Source: Anaerolineae bacterium (lineage in GTDB: Bacteria; Chloroflexota; Anaerolineae; Aggregatilineales; Phototrophicaceae). Taken from it: a stretch of DNA of 41,634 bases. Positions within the stretch are counted from its first letter, which is position 1. Each line of letters begins with the position of its first letter. The notes beneath the pieces are model-generated. The model saw only the letters and a list, made by a program, of their open reading frames with translations, was not told where the DNA came from and ran no database searches. The stretch covers positions 1 through 41,634 of the forward strand of contig JAEURB010000346.1 in assembly GCA_016788435.1 (NCBI GenBank), given 5' to 3'. The position numbers and the translations under genes were made by a program. Shown piece after piece: positions 1 to 7,959 of this stretch.

Positions 1-2
1 AT

Positions 3-59
3 AATCTGCTCAGTATCGCCACGCTGCAGCTGATCGTGGACAAGATTGGGGACGGGTAG
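3..59 (+). CDS. C-terminal end of an unidentified gene (5' end outside window)
   Basis: Frame 3 is open from the window edge and encodes NLLSIATLQLIVDKIGDG before a TAG at 57-59. The next gene's ATG follows with no gap, which suggests the two genes are transcribed together and translationally coupled. Eighteen residues are too few to assign a family. The call rests on the open frame and the exact abutment with the lipoprotein start. Confidence 0.4.
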   Translation, partial: NLLSIATLQLIVDKIGDG

Positions 60-449
60 ATGAAACACGGATGGATAGTCGTCGCGGCGCTGCTGGCCCT
101 GCTGCTGGCGGCCTGCTCGGACGGAACGGGCGGCGCAGGCAGCGACGCGGCGGCGGTGACCGAAGGCTACCTGACGGCCAAAATCGCCGGGAACCGAGAC
201 GCGATGGCCCCGCTGATTTGCGCGGAACTGGAAGGCACACTCGATATCGAAGCCGCCTCGTTCAGCGCAGTGAAGGCCCAGATCGAAGGTATGGACTGCA
301 CCTTCAACGAGGCATCCTCGACGGTGACCTGCGCGGGCGAAATCAAGGCGGAATACGGGCTGGAAACGCGCTCGTTTCCGCTCTCCACCTACCGCATGGT
401 GCGGGAAGACGGCGCTTGGCGCTGGTGCGGAGAAGCAGTCAGCCAGTAA
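60..449 (+). CDS. Small exported lipoprotein, function unknown
   Basis: The product has 129 residues. A short basic start (MKH) is followed by a hydrophobic stretch and a lipobox LLAAC, so Cys19 is the probable lipidated residue and the mature protein should sit on the outer face of the membrane. The mature part holds a few more cysteines (for example near ICAEL, MDCTF and VTCAG), which could form disulfides. Its length and layout resemble small DUF4878/NTF2-like lipoproteins, but I see no diagnostic motif, so this is only a suggestion. The start abuts the stop of the preceding partial gene and has a G-rich Shine-Dalgarno-like stretch upstream. No partner gene indicates a role. Confidence 0.75.
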   Translation: MKHGWIVVAALLALLLAACSDGTGGAGSDAAAVTEGYLTAKIAGNRDAMAPLICAELEGTLDIEAASFSAVKAQIEGMDCTFNEASSTVTCAGEIKAEYGLETRSFPLSTYRMVREDGAWRWCGEAVSQ

Positions 450-572
450 CGCCGTATAAAACGGGCGCACCCAATCCTGTGGGCCCGGCATTTTCGACTT
501 TCATCTCGTAACTTTCAACTTCCATTTGCCTCGGCAGGATGAGCGCAGGATTAGCTCTCTCGCGTCGCCGCG

Positions 573-600
573 TTGACAACGCACTCGATCCTTGTATGGT
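573..600 (+). promoter_or_regulatory. Sigma-70-type promoter for the Rieske/FAD gene
   Basis: A perfect -35 box TTGACA (573-578) is separated by 16 bases from TATGGT (595-600), a partial -10. Transcription would start near 607, leaving a leader of about 77 bases before the ATG at 684. This is the only good promoter candidate in the 450-683 gap. That gap also holds a weak GC-rich hairpin just after the lipoprotein stop (about 462-488). Confidence 0.55.
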
Positions 601-683
601 CATGGTTGCGTCTGTAACCACGCATTTCAGCGGATGAGCATGCCTGGGCGGCTCAAGCAATCCGGGCGGCGAGGAGCAATCGT

Positions 684-2267
684 ATGGCAGAGCATGATCT
701 TGGCGAAGTGGATAATCTGCTGCAGGGTGGCCAGATGCGGCCGTTCGAACTGGAAGGCAAACAGGTATTGCTGACGCGCCTTGACGGGCAGTACTACGCA
801 ACGGCCGGCAAGTGCACCCACTACGGCGGGCCGCTGCACGAGGGGCTGCTGCGAGGCCACGAAGTCATGTGCCCCTGGCACCACGCCTGTTTCGACGCAC
901 GCAGCGGAGCGCGCCTCGAACCACCCGCCCTGAATGACCTTGCTCATTACCCGGTGCGCATTGCCGACGGCAGGGTCGTGGTTACGCTGCCGCACGACAA
1001 CCAAACTTCGCCCTATGCCAAGGCCGATCCCGCGGACGGTCAAACGTTCGTGATCGTGGGCGGAGGGGCAGCGGGGAACGCCGCAGCCGAAGCGCTGCGC
1101 CGGGCGAGCTTCAAGGGCCGGATCATCATGCTGAGCGCGGCTCCCAACTTGCCAGTTGACCGCCCGAATCTCTCCAAGGATTATCTGGATGGTCATGCCA
1201 AACCGGAGTGGATGCCGCTGCGCAGTGAGACATGGTATGCAGAGCGCGATATTGACCTGCGCCTGAACACCCGCGTGACACGGCTCGACCCGGCCGCGCA
1301 GACGATCTATCTGGCCCAAGGCGAACCACTGCGCTACGACAAGCTGCTGCTGGCGACTGGCGCGACGGCGCGCCAACTGCGGAACGTTCCCGGTGCTGAA
1401 CTGAAGGGCATCTATACGCTGCGCAACATGGCGGATGCCGACGCGATCATTCAGGCGGTTGAAACCGGCAAGCAGGTCGTGGTGGTCGGCGCGAGCTTCA
1501 TCGGAATGGAAGTGGCCGCCTCACTGGCCAGCGGTCGCGGCGCGCACGTTCGCGTCGTTGGGCCGGAACTGGTACCGTTCGCCCGGATTCTCGGGGGCGA
1601 TATCGGCCGCATGATTCAGCGCGAGCATGAAGCGCACGGCGTAGAGTTCTATCTGGATGACGGTGTGACAGCCTTCACTGGCGAGGACGGCTCGGTTAGC
1701 GCAGTCCAACTCAAGAGTGGCAAGACGCTGGCGGCGGACTGCGTGATCGCCGGCATCGGTGCCAACCCGGCGACTGAGTTCCTGCGCGATTCGGGACTGA
1801 CGCTGGACGGCAAAGACGGCTCGGTGCGGGCAGATACCCAGCTTCGCACCAACCTGGCTAACGTCTTCGCGGCCGGCGATATTGCGCGATGGGGCGAAGG
1901 AACCGGCACGCGGATCGAGCACTGGCGCGTGGCCGAGCAGCACGGCATTGTCGCGGCGCACAACATGCTCGGTGAGCGCCAGGATGTGCATGAACGCGTG
2001 CCGTTCTTCTGGACCACGCAGTGGGGCTTGACGCTGAACTACACCGGTCACGCGGCCGGATGGGATGAGATCGTCTATCGCGGCACGACGGAGCAGAAGG
2101 AGTTCATCGCTTTCTACGTCCAGAACGGCCAGCTTCAGGCTGCAGTAGGCGCGGGACATGACCGGGAACTGGTCGCAATCGAGTTCATCCTTCGGAACAA
2201 ACTGCCGCTGACTGTCCAACAAATGCGTGATCCCGCCTTCTCGCTGGTAGATTACGCGCGGCAATAG
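684..2267 (+). CDS. Rieske [2Fe-2S] domain fused to an FAD/NAD(P)-dependent oxidoreductase (AIFM3-like)
   Basis: The product has 527 residues and two parts. Residues 5-105 form a Rieske domain with ligands C44-x-H46 and C63-x2-H66. From about residue 122 a pyridine nucleotide-disulfide reductase fold follows, with an FAD-binding GGGAAG motif near 126, a second dinucleotide motif (VVVVGASFIG) and the late FAD motif in VFAAGDIA. This domain order is that of AIFM3-like proteins and of ferredoxin reductases fused to their own Rieske centre, so electrons probably pass between NAD(P)H, FAD and the [2Fe-2S] cluster. The acceptor is unknown because no oxygenase gene lies nearby. GAGGAG at 671-676 supports the start. 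The protein is probably cytoplasmic, with no signal peptide. Confidence 0.9.
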   Translation: MAEHDLGEVDNLLQGGQMRPFELEGKQVLLTRLDGQYYATAGKCTHYGGPLHEGLLRGHEVMCPWHHACFDARSGARLEPPALNDLAHYPVRIADGRVVVTLPHDNQTSPYAKADPADGQTFVIVGGGAAGNAAAEALRRASFKGRIIMLSAAPNLPVDRPNLSKDYLDGHAKPEWMPLRSETWYAERDIDLRLNTRVTRLDPAAQTIYLAQGEPLRYDKLLLATGATARQLRNVPGAELKGIYTLRNMADADAIIQAVETGKQVVVVGASFIGMEVAASLASGRGAHVRVVGPELVPFARILGGDIGRMIQREHEAHGVEFYLDDGVTAFTGEDGSVSAVQLKSGKTLAADCVIAGIGANPATEFLRDSGLTLDGKDGSVRADTQLRTNLANVFAAGDIARWGEGTGTRIEHWRVAEQHGIVAAHNMLGERQDVHERVPFFWTTQWGLTLNYTGHAAGWDEIVYRGTTEQKEFIAFYVQNGQLQAAVGAGHDRELVAIEFILRNKLPLTVQQMRDPAFSLVDYARQ

Positions 2268-2288
2268 AGCAGCCACTCACCACTTTCA

Positions 2289-2321
2289 CAGGGGTGCGCA
2301 GCAGAGGTCTGCGCGCCCCTG
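2289..2321 (+). terminator. GC-rich hairpin after the Rieske/FAD gene
   Basis: A 13-bp stem (2289-2301 with 2309-2321, one G-T wobble) and a 7-base loop lie 21 bases after the stop codon. There is no T-run after it, so it may act as an mRNA-end stabiliser rather than a classic intrinsic terminator. The rest of the 2268-2569 gap is relatively AT-rich and holds only a weak TATAGT-like -10 at 2511-2516. Confidence 0.5.
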
Positions 2322-2569
2322 CCACATCACACCTCTCCCTTCGACCTGGTAATGCAAAGGAGCCGGCTTTTCCCGTTCCAAATGGAAGCGGAAGCGGCAT
2401 CTAAAACACGCTCTAAAGCTCACTTTGTGAATTTTGGCGCAAGTAACTAGTTCGTATCTTACCACTACTTAAAAAATGAGAAATAGATGCCTTCCTAGAA
2501 CCAGGTGCGCTATAGTGATGCCTGTAAGCGGCACTTCGCGGTTCATATTTGATTAGGATGAGGATCATC

Positions 2570-3325
2570 ATGAGCGAGTTTGAAGGTAAGGTCGCAGTGA
2601 TTACTGGTGGCGCGTCGGGGATTGGCCTGGCCAGCGCCAGAATGTTCGTGGAGCGCGGCGCGAAGGTGGTTATTGCCGACATGGCCGATGGCGCGGCAGC
2701 TGTCGCCGAGCTGAAGGCGCTTGGCGGCGAAGCGGTGTACGTCAAGGCGAATGTCACCGCCGAGGCCGATGTGCAGAACATGGTACGGACCGCAGTAGCC
2801 AGCTTTGGCCGGCTGGACTATGGCGTCAACAGCGCGGGCATCGGCGGCGCTGCCGCGCCCGTGGCAGATCTCAGCCTCGACGACTGGAACAAGGTGATCA
2901 GCATCAACCTCACCGGCGTATTTCTGAGTATGAAACACCAGATTCCCGAAATGCTGAAGACAGGCGGCGGCGCGGTCGTCAACATTTCATCCATCCTCGG
3001 CTGGGTGGGCTGGGCGACCAGTTCGGCCTATGTCGCGTCGAAGCACGGCGTGATCGGCCTGACCAAAGCGGCGGCGCTTGAATACGCCACGCAGAACGTT
3101 CGCGTGAACGCCGTTTCGCCCGGCTTCATTTACACGCCGCTGCTGGAAACCGCCGGTATCGTCGAGGGCAACGAACTCTCCACCTATATCGCCAATCTGC
3201 ACGCCATGAAGCGCATGGGCCGGGCCGAAGAAGTTGCCGCGGTGGTCATCTGGCTGTGTTCGGATGGCGCGTCGTTTGTCACCGGCATGGCTCACCTGGT
3301 GGACGGCGGTTTCGTCGCCCAATAG
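2570..3325 (+). CDS. Short-chain dehydrogenase/reductase (classical SDR)
   Basis: The product has 251 residues, the usual length for a classical SDR. The nucleotide-binding TGGASGIG lies at residues 12-19, the catalytic serine in the NISS stretch, and the pair Y154-x3-K158 in SAYVASK. The final part (VTGMAHLVDGGFVAQ) matches the SDR C-terminus of the glucose-1-dehydrogenase/3-oxoacyl-ACP-reductase-like group. The substrate cannot be told from sequence. An upstream TTG at 2549 would add seven residues, but ATG 2570 has a better Shine-Dalgarno sequence (AGGATGAGG at 2556-2564) and gives the normal SDR N-terminus. The gene appears monocistronic. Confidence 0.9.
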   Translation: MSEFEGKVAVITGGASGIGLASARMFVERGAKVVIADMADGAAAVAELKALGGEAVYVKANVTAEADVQNMVRTAVASFGRLDYGVNSAGIGGAAAPVADLSLDDWNKVISINLTGVFLSMKHQIPEMLKTGGGAVVNISSILGWVGWATSSAYVASKHGVIGLTKAAALEYATQNVRVNAVSPGFIYTPLLETAGIVEGNELSTYIANLHAMKRMGRAEEVAAVVIWLCSDGASFVTGMAHLVDGGFVAQ

Positions 3326-3354
3326 CAGGCTCGTAATCCACGCAGAATCACAGC

Positions 3355-3377
3355 GGGCGCACTCATCCGGTGCGCCC
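3355..3377 (+). terminator. Stem-loop after the SDR gene
   Basis: GGGCGCAC (3355-3362) pairs with GTGCGCCC (3370-3377) around a 7-base loop, 29 bases after the SDR stop codon and between convergent transcription units (SDR and tRNA-Lys). The following bases are only weakly T-rich. Confidence 0.55.
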
Positions 3378-3412
3378 GATACTTTCAACTCGTAACTCTC
3401 AACTTCTTCTCA

Positions 3413-3484
3413 TGACCCCGGCAGGATTCGAACCTGCGACCAGGTGCTTAAAAGGCACTTGCGCTGCCGCTGCGCTACGGGGCC
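3413..3484 (-). tRNA. tRNA-Lys (anticodon TTT)
   Basis: The reverse strand folds into a cloverleaf of 72 nucleotides plus discriminator A. The acceptor stem is GGCCCCG with CGGGGTC (one G-T pair), the D stem is GCGC/GCGC, and the anticodon loop CTTTTAA places TTT at positions 34-36. The T arm is GCAGG-TTCGAAT-CCTGC. The top of the anticodon stem has one A-C mismatch. The 3' CCA is not encoded, so it must be added afterwards. Confidence 0.95.
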
Positions 3485-3495
3485 GACCGCCCATC

Positions 3496-3525
3496 ATTCT
3501 AGTGGATGGCGCGGCTCGTTGGCAA
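3496..3525 (-). promoter_or_regulatory. Promoter for tRNA-Lys
   Basis: On the minus strand TTGCCA (3525-3520) and TAGAAT (3501-3496) are 18 bases apart. Initiation would fall about five bases before the mature tRNA 5' end at 3484. It lies between the ATPase stop codon and the tRNA, so the tRNA need not depend on ATPase read-through. Confidence 0.6.
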
Positions 3526-3548
3526 CCGGGAAGTCAACCGCGCTGAAG

Positions 3549-5522
3549 CTACTTCGCCTGACGCAGCTCGCGGCGGCGCTTGATTTCGGGGACCACCATG
3601 AGCGCGATCAGGCTGAAAACGACCACGATCACCGTGCTGCCTTCGTGCCCCAGCACACCCACTGTCAGCGGCAAGTCGAACAGGAACGTCGAGATGACCA
3701 GCACAACGATCACGCTGATCGAGAAGGTCAAGTTGATCCATACGACGCGGCGCGCATTGCGGCTGAGCTGAATGGCGAACGGGATCAGTTCGAGACGGTC
3801 GCCCATCAGCACGACATCGGCTGTTTCCAGCGCCACATCGGTGCCTGCCGCGCCCATCGCAATGCCAATGGCCGCGCTGGCCAGCGCCGGGGCGTCATTG
3901 ACGCCATCGCCCACCATCGCCACCGGCCCAAAGTCATGCTCCAGCGCCTGCACCGCCTGTACCTTGTCTTCGGGCATCAGTTCCGCGCGAACGGCATCCA
4001 TGCCCAGTTTATTGGCCATATAGCGCGCCACTTTACTGTGATCGCCAGTGAACATGGCGGTACGCACGCCGCGCTGCTGGAGCGTCCTCACCACGTCCTG
4101 AGCTTCAGGGCGCAGCACGTCGGCCATTGCCACCAGCCCGACCAGCGCCGAATCGCGCTCGACGAGCATCACCGTCTTGCCCTGCTCCTGCAAGGCCCGC
4201 ATCGCTTCGAGGGCGTGCGGCTCGTTCACCAGGATGTAATTGGGGCTGCCCACGCGCACATGATGGTGTCCGTCTACGACCGCTTCGACGCCGCGACCGG
4301 GCACAGCCAGAAATTCCTCGACGGCCGGAATGGAGATGCCACGCTCGTTCGCTGAGCGGACCATCGCCTTGGCCAACGGGTGTTCCGAACGCGACTCGGC
4401 GGCTGAAGCCATTGCCAGCAGTTGATCCTCATCGAATTCGCTGAAGGTGACCACGTCGGTGACGGCCGGGCGGCCTTTGGTGAGTGTGCCCGTCTTGTCA
4501 AAGGCCACAGCCTTGATCGCCGCCAGCCCTTCAAGGTAGGCCCCACCCTTGAATAGCACGCCCCGGCGCGCGCCGGTCGCAATTGCGCTCAGGAACGCGG
4601 CGGGTGTGCTGATGATCAGCGCGCATGGGCTGGCGACCGTCATCAGCACCATCGCCCGGTAGAAGTTGTCCTGAAAGTCCACACCGAAAAACAGCGGCGG
4701 AATGACGATGAAGAGCGCCACGCTGGCTAGGACGATGAAGGCATAGATTTCCTCGAACCGGTCGAGGAAACGCTCGGTGGGAGCCTTGCTATCCTGCGCT
4801 TCGGCCACCAGCCTGATCATGCGGGACAGCACGGTGTCGCCCGAAGGCTGGGTGGTCTCAACGTCGAGCGCGCCTTGCTGATTGAGCGAACCCGCGAAGA
4901 CCTTGTCGCCAGGCGCTTTGTCCACCGGCATGGATTCGCCGGTGATCGGAGATTGGTCCACAGCCGAGCCACCGCTCGCCACGACACCGTCCACCGGAAT
5001 ACGCTCACCCGGCTCGATTAGAACTACGTCGCCTACAGCGATAGCCTCGACGCGCACCACTTCCACTTTATCGCCACGGTACACCTTGGCTTCCGTCGGG
5101 TTCAGCTTCAGCAGATTGCGAATGGCGCTGCGGCTGCGGCCAAGCGCGTACTCCTGCAGCACGTTGCTGAGCGAGAAGAGGAAGAGCAGCATCGCGCCTT
5201 CGCGCCACTGGTCAATCAGCGCCGCGCCAGCCGCTGCCAGAATCATCAGCAGGTCAATGTCCAGCTTGCCACGGCGCAGGCTCGCGATGGCCGCCTTCAG
5301 CCCATAGTAGCCGCCCGCCGCGTAGGATGTGACGTTGAGTGCGAGGATGAGGGCGGGTGGAGCGTTCAGCCGTTCGGCCACACCGCTGGCCAGCAGAGCC
5401 AGCAGAGTGATGATGACCAGCGCCACGGCCAGGCGCGGCGGGCCGTCACGACGTGCCAATTCCGGCGGGTGTTCGGGCTGCGCCGGCGAGGACGAACGGG
5501 CGGTTTCAGCGATAGCAACCAT
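3549..5522 (-). CDS. Heavy-metal translocating P-type ATPase, P1B-4 type (probable Co/Fe/Ni efflux)
   Basis: The product has 657 residues and no N-terminal HMA metal-binding domain, beginning with about 30 polar residues before the first membrane helices. It carries the TGES actuator motif, an SPC motif (S298-P299-C300) in place of CPC, the phosphorylation site D342-KTGT, the HP locus (SEHPLAKA) and GDGVNDAP. Near the C-terminus H626-E-G-S-T lies in the last membrane region. SPC together with HEG(S/G)T is the known signature of the P1B-4 subgroup (CoaT/CtpD-like), which exports Co2+, Fe2+ or related divalent metals. Copper and zinc pumps carry CPC/CPx motifs instead. Metal identity here is inferred. 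A GGAG lies upstream of the ATG, and the promoter overlaps a palindrome. Confidence 0.93.
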   Translation of the reverse strand: MVAIAETARSSSPAQPEHPPELARRDGPPRLAVALVIITLLALLASGVAERLNAPPALILALNVTSYAAGGYYGLKAAIASLRRGKLDIDLLMILAAAGAALIDQWREGAMLLFLFSLSNVLQEYALGRSRSAIRNLLKLNPTEAKVYRGDKVEVVRVEAIAVGDVVLIEPGERIPVDGVVASGGSAVDQSPITGESMPVDKAPGDKVFAGSLNQQGALDVETTQPSGDTVLSRMIRLVAEAQDSKAPTERFLDRFEEIYAFIVLASVALFIVIPPLFFGVDFQDNFYRAMVLMTVASPCALIISTPAAFLSAIATGARRGVLFKGGAYLEGLAAIKAVAFDKTGTLTKGRPAVTDVVTFSEFDEDQLLAMASAAESRSEHPLAKAMVRSANERGISIPAVEEFLAVPGRGVEAVVDGHHHVRVGSPNYILVNEPHALEAMRALQEQGKTVMLVERDSALVGLVAMADVLRPEAQDVVRTLQQRGVRTAMFTGDHSKVARYMANKLGMDAVRAELMPEDKVQAVQALEHDFGPVAMVGDGVNDAPALASAAIGIAMGAAGTDVALETADVVLMGDRLELIPFAIQLSRNARRVVWINLTFSISVIVVLVISTFLFDLPLTVGVLGHEGSTVIVVVFSLIALMVVPEIKRRRELRQAK

Positions 5523-5569
5523 CAGGACGGCGCTCCACGTTCACGGGTTTCGTTATACACCACATCATT

Positions 5570-5605
5570 TTAACATATGTTAACTCAATTCACAACGCCG
5601 GTCAA
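5570..5605 (-). promoter_or_regulatory. Promoter of the P1B-4 ATPase with an overlapping 14-bp operator-like palindrome
   Basis: On the minus strand TTGACC (5605-5600) and TAACAT (5582-5577) are spaced by 17 bases. The perfect palindrome TTAACATATGTTAA (5570-5583) covers the -10 box. Repressors of metal-efflux genes (ArsR/SmtB, TetR or MarR types) often bind such dyads over the core promoter. No regulator gene is adjacent, so the protein is unknown. Confidence 0.55.
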
Positions 5606-5772
5606 ATGAAAACTTCCTGATTGGTATGCTCAGGGCAAACACATCAAATCAATCACAGAGGCAGAATGACACAAAGAACAGAGGGAGACCCGGCTTTCAA
5701 ACGCCCGGCGTACAGCCACGCAGAAAGGATGCTTTCCGCTTGTGCCGGTTTCAATGCGTTGTCGTTGTCGGT

Positions 5773-6177
5773 TAACCTGAGTTACCAATAGCAATTCTCA
5801 CCCCTCAAGCAGTGGGATGTGCTCGAACGAAACCTCACCGCCGGCCCCTCTCCATTCTGGAGAGGGGAGAAGGACGGGCGGTTCACGAACCGCCCCTACT
5901 GTTAGCAAGCCTGTGAAAGAGCGAACAAGCGAACAGAATCAAAATCGCGAACATCGCCTGAGGGAAGAATCTAGTGAACAGTGAACAGAACAGCGAACAA
6001 CAGGCGCATCTCACCGCAGGCCAGTACCTTTCCAGCATAGATCAGGCCGGGGGTTGGCAGGAGAACGCCGGGTGGACTGAAATGCCGCAAAGCGACAGCG
6101 GTACGCGGGCGTAACGGGCGATAGCCGGGTGCTGCGATAGAGTGGCTGCCACAGGACGCTATCCGAAACTCAGGTTA
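5773..6177. repeat. 405-bp intergenic element, copy C of the pentamer-array repeat, with terminal inverted repeats
   Basis: The ends are imperfect 20-bp inverted repeats (5773-5792 and 6158-6177, 16 of 20 matching: TAACCTGAGTT, four variable bases, ATAGC). Inside are two perfect 9-bp hairpins (CCCCTCTCC/GGAGAGGGG near 5845-5867, GGGCGGTTC/GAACCGCCC near 5876-5895). A GAACA array follows (starts 5923, 5931, 5949, 5976, 5983, 5988, 5995), then a block at about 6033-6105 shared with copies at 13 and 14.7 kb. There is no coding capacity. It resembles a non-autonomous mobile element. The remainder of the 5523-6435 gap holds the ATPase promoter and another repeat at 6229-6388. Confidence 0.65.
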
Positions 6178-6228
6178 GTTACGCTCGGGGAGTTGGGAGC
6201 GTGCCAGACGGGGCGCTATACTTGATTT

Positions 6229-6388
6229 CGCCTGGTGTGAATGGATAGGTAGGCGAATGAGGTGTGATTGAGGGACGGTATACCGGTGTCGCCCGAGGCT
6301 GACGCTATCGGCTATAGTTGCGCCTGCTGAAGCAGGCTCTAATATTCCTCGGTATCTCACCGAACGCAGGCTGCTTTCACATAAGGCG
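6229..6388. repeat. Structured palindromic repeat, copy 1 (upstream of glpK)
   Basis: The left end CGCCTGGTGTGAATG and the right end CTTTCACATAAGGCG are imperfect inverted repeats of each other. The inside includes GCCCGAGGCTGACG and the hairpin CCTGC-TGAA-GCAGG. The second hairpin arm has decayed to TCGG...CCGA. The element ends 47 bases before the glpK ATG, so it would lie in or just ahead of the glpK leader. Confidence 0.6.
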
Positions 6389-6435
6389 CAGCTTTGGGGG
6401 CTCTCAACTTTCAACTTGTTCCTGGGGCCTTGCTG

Positions 6436-7917
6436 ATGAACGCACGTTTCATTCTTTCACTGGATCAGGGTACGACGTCCTCGCGCGCCATCGTCTTTGA
6501 CCAGCAGGGCCAGCCGAAGGGCAGCGCCCAGCGCGAGTTCCGCCAGATCTACCCACAGCCAGGCTGGGTCGAGCACGACGCAAACGAAATCTGGGCTACG
6601 CAGTATGCGGTGGCCCAGGAGGCGCTGGAACGAACTGCGCTGACAGCCGAACGGATCGCCGCTATCGGCATCACTAATCAGCGCGAGACGACGGTGATCT
6701 GGGACCGCGCGACCGGCGAACCGATTGCCAACGCTATCGTCTGGCAGTGCCGCCGTACCGCGCCGTTTTGCGAGATTCTCAAGGCGGAGGGCTTCGACCA
6801 GGCCATCCTGGCGAAGACCGGCCTGATCACCGACGCCTACTTCAGCGGCACCAAGGTCGCGTGGCTGCTGGACAATATCCCCGGCGCGCGCCAGCGGGCC
6901 GAGCGCGGCGAGCTGGCCTTCGGCACGATGGACAGCTTCCTGATCTGGAGATTGACTGAAGGCCGCGTTCATGCCACCGATGTGAGCAACGCCAGCCGTA
7001 CGATGCTGTTCAACATTCACTCGCTGGAATGGGACGACGAGATTCTAGCGCGGCTGGATATTCCCCGTTCGCTGCTGCCTGAGGTGCGTTCGAGCAGCGG
7101 AGATCACGGCGAAACGGCGCTATTTGGCGCACCAATCCCGATCACGGGCGTGGCGGGCGACCAGCAAGCCGCGACGTTCGGCCAGGCTTGCCATCAACCG
7201 GGCATGGCCAAGAATACCTACGGCACCGGCTGCTTCATGCTGCTCAACACCGGCGAAGAGGCGGTCGCCTCGCACAACCGCCTGCTGACCACCATCGGCT
7301 GGAAGCTGGGCGACGCGAAGACCGTTTACATGCTGGAAGGGAGCGTTTTCATCGCCGGGGCGGCCGTGCAGTGGCTGCGCGATGAGCTGCGAATCGTGCA
7401 GAACGCCAGCGAAACCGAGGAACTGGCGAGCAGCCTGCACGACAACGGCGGCGTCTATTTTGTACCGGCCTTCGTTGGGCTGGGAGCGCCCTACTGGAAC
7501 GCTTTCGCACGCGGGGCGGTGGTTGGGCTGACACGCGGCAGCGGGCGCGCCCACTTCGCCCGCGCGGCCCTCGAAGCGGTGGCTTTCCAAACCCGCGACG
7601 TGGCTGACGCCATGGCCGCCGATTCCGGCATACCACTGCATACGCTGCGCGTAGACGGCGGCATGGTGCATAACACGTTCCTGATGCAGTTTCAGGCGGA
7701 CATTCTTGGCGTGCCGGTTCAGCCGGCGGCCGTGCCGGAAACGACGGCGCTCGGCGCGGCCTATCTCGCTGGGCTAGCGGTGGGCTACTGGCCGTCCCCC
7801 GCCGCGCTGGCAGTTCACTGGCGGGCCGAACGAACCTATGAGCCGAACATGAGCGCCGACGAGCGCGAAAGCCTGTATGCCGATTGGAAACGAGCGGTCA
7901 ACTCGGCGCAGAGCTAA
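6436..7917 (+). CDS. glpK: Glycerol kinase
   Basis: GlpK phosphorylates glycerol with ATP to sn-glycerol 3-phosphate. The 493-residue product has the family start [14 protein letters not shown], the FGGY-family signature region [13 protein letters not shown] and the late motif [21 protein letters not shown] followed by [14 protein letters not shown]. Length matches the family. The frame opens further upstream (6394), but ATG 6436 gives the family-typical N-terminus and has GGGG eight bases before it. The glpAB fusion gene begins 42 bases after its stop, so the kinase and the dehydrogenase that oxidises its product are probably co-transcribed. A structured repeat lies immediately upstream. Confidence 0.97.
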   Translation: MNARFILSLDQGTTSSRAIVFDQQGQPKGSAQREFRQIYPQPGWVEHDANEIWATQYAVAQEALERTALTAERIAAIGITNQRETTVIWDRATGEPIANAIVWQCRRTAPFCEILKAEGFDQAILAKTGLITDAYFSGTKVAWLLDNIPGARQRAERGELAFGTMDSFLIWRLTEGRVHATDVSNASRTMLFNIHSLEWDDEILARLDIPRSLLPEVRSSSGDHGETALFGAPIPITGVAGDQQAATFGQACHQPGMAKNTYGTGCFMLLNTGEEAVASHNRLLTTIGWKLGDAKTVYMLEGSVFIAGAAVQWLRDELRIVQNASETEELASSLHDNGGVYFVPAFVGLGAPYWNAFARGAVVGLTRGSGRAHFARAALEAVAFQTRDVADAMAADSGIPLHTLRVDGGMVHNTFLMQFQADILGVPVQPAAVPETTALGAAYLAGLAVGYWPSPAALAVHWRAERTYEPNMSADERESLYADWKRAVNSAQS

Positions 7918-7959
7918 TCCGGCGGGGCCGCGCAGACACCGGCCCGAAGGCAGTTTCTT

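Noticed and set aside
60-511. Overlapping plus-strand frame 71-511 as an alternative to the lipoprotein
   Set aside because: The frame is Arg/Gly-rich with no motif and no start signal, whereas the frame at 60 has a lipobox signal sequence.
3444-4355. A 303-codon plus-strand open frame opposite the P-type ATPase
   Set aside because: It begins in the tRNA-Lys region and has no recognisable domain. The minus strand carries all ATPase motifs.
5923-5999. Possible CRISPR-like array in the GAACA repeats
   Set aside because: Words are five bases long at unequal spacing with homologous spacers between copies, and no cas genes are present.
5773-6177. Insertion sequence with transposase
   Set aside because: The inverted ends are suggestive, but no transposase frame or remnant is present inside the 405 bases.
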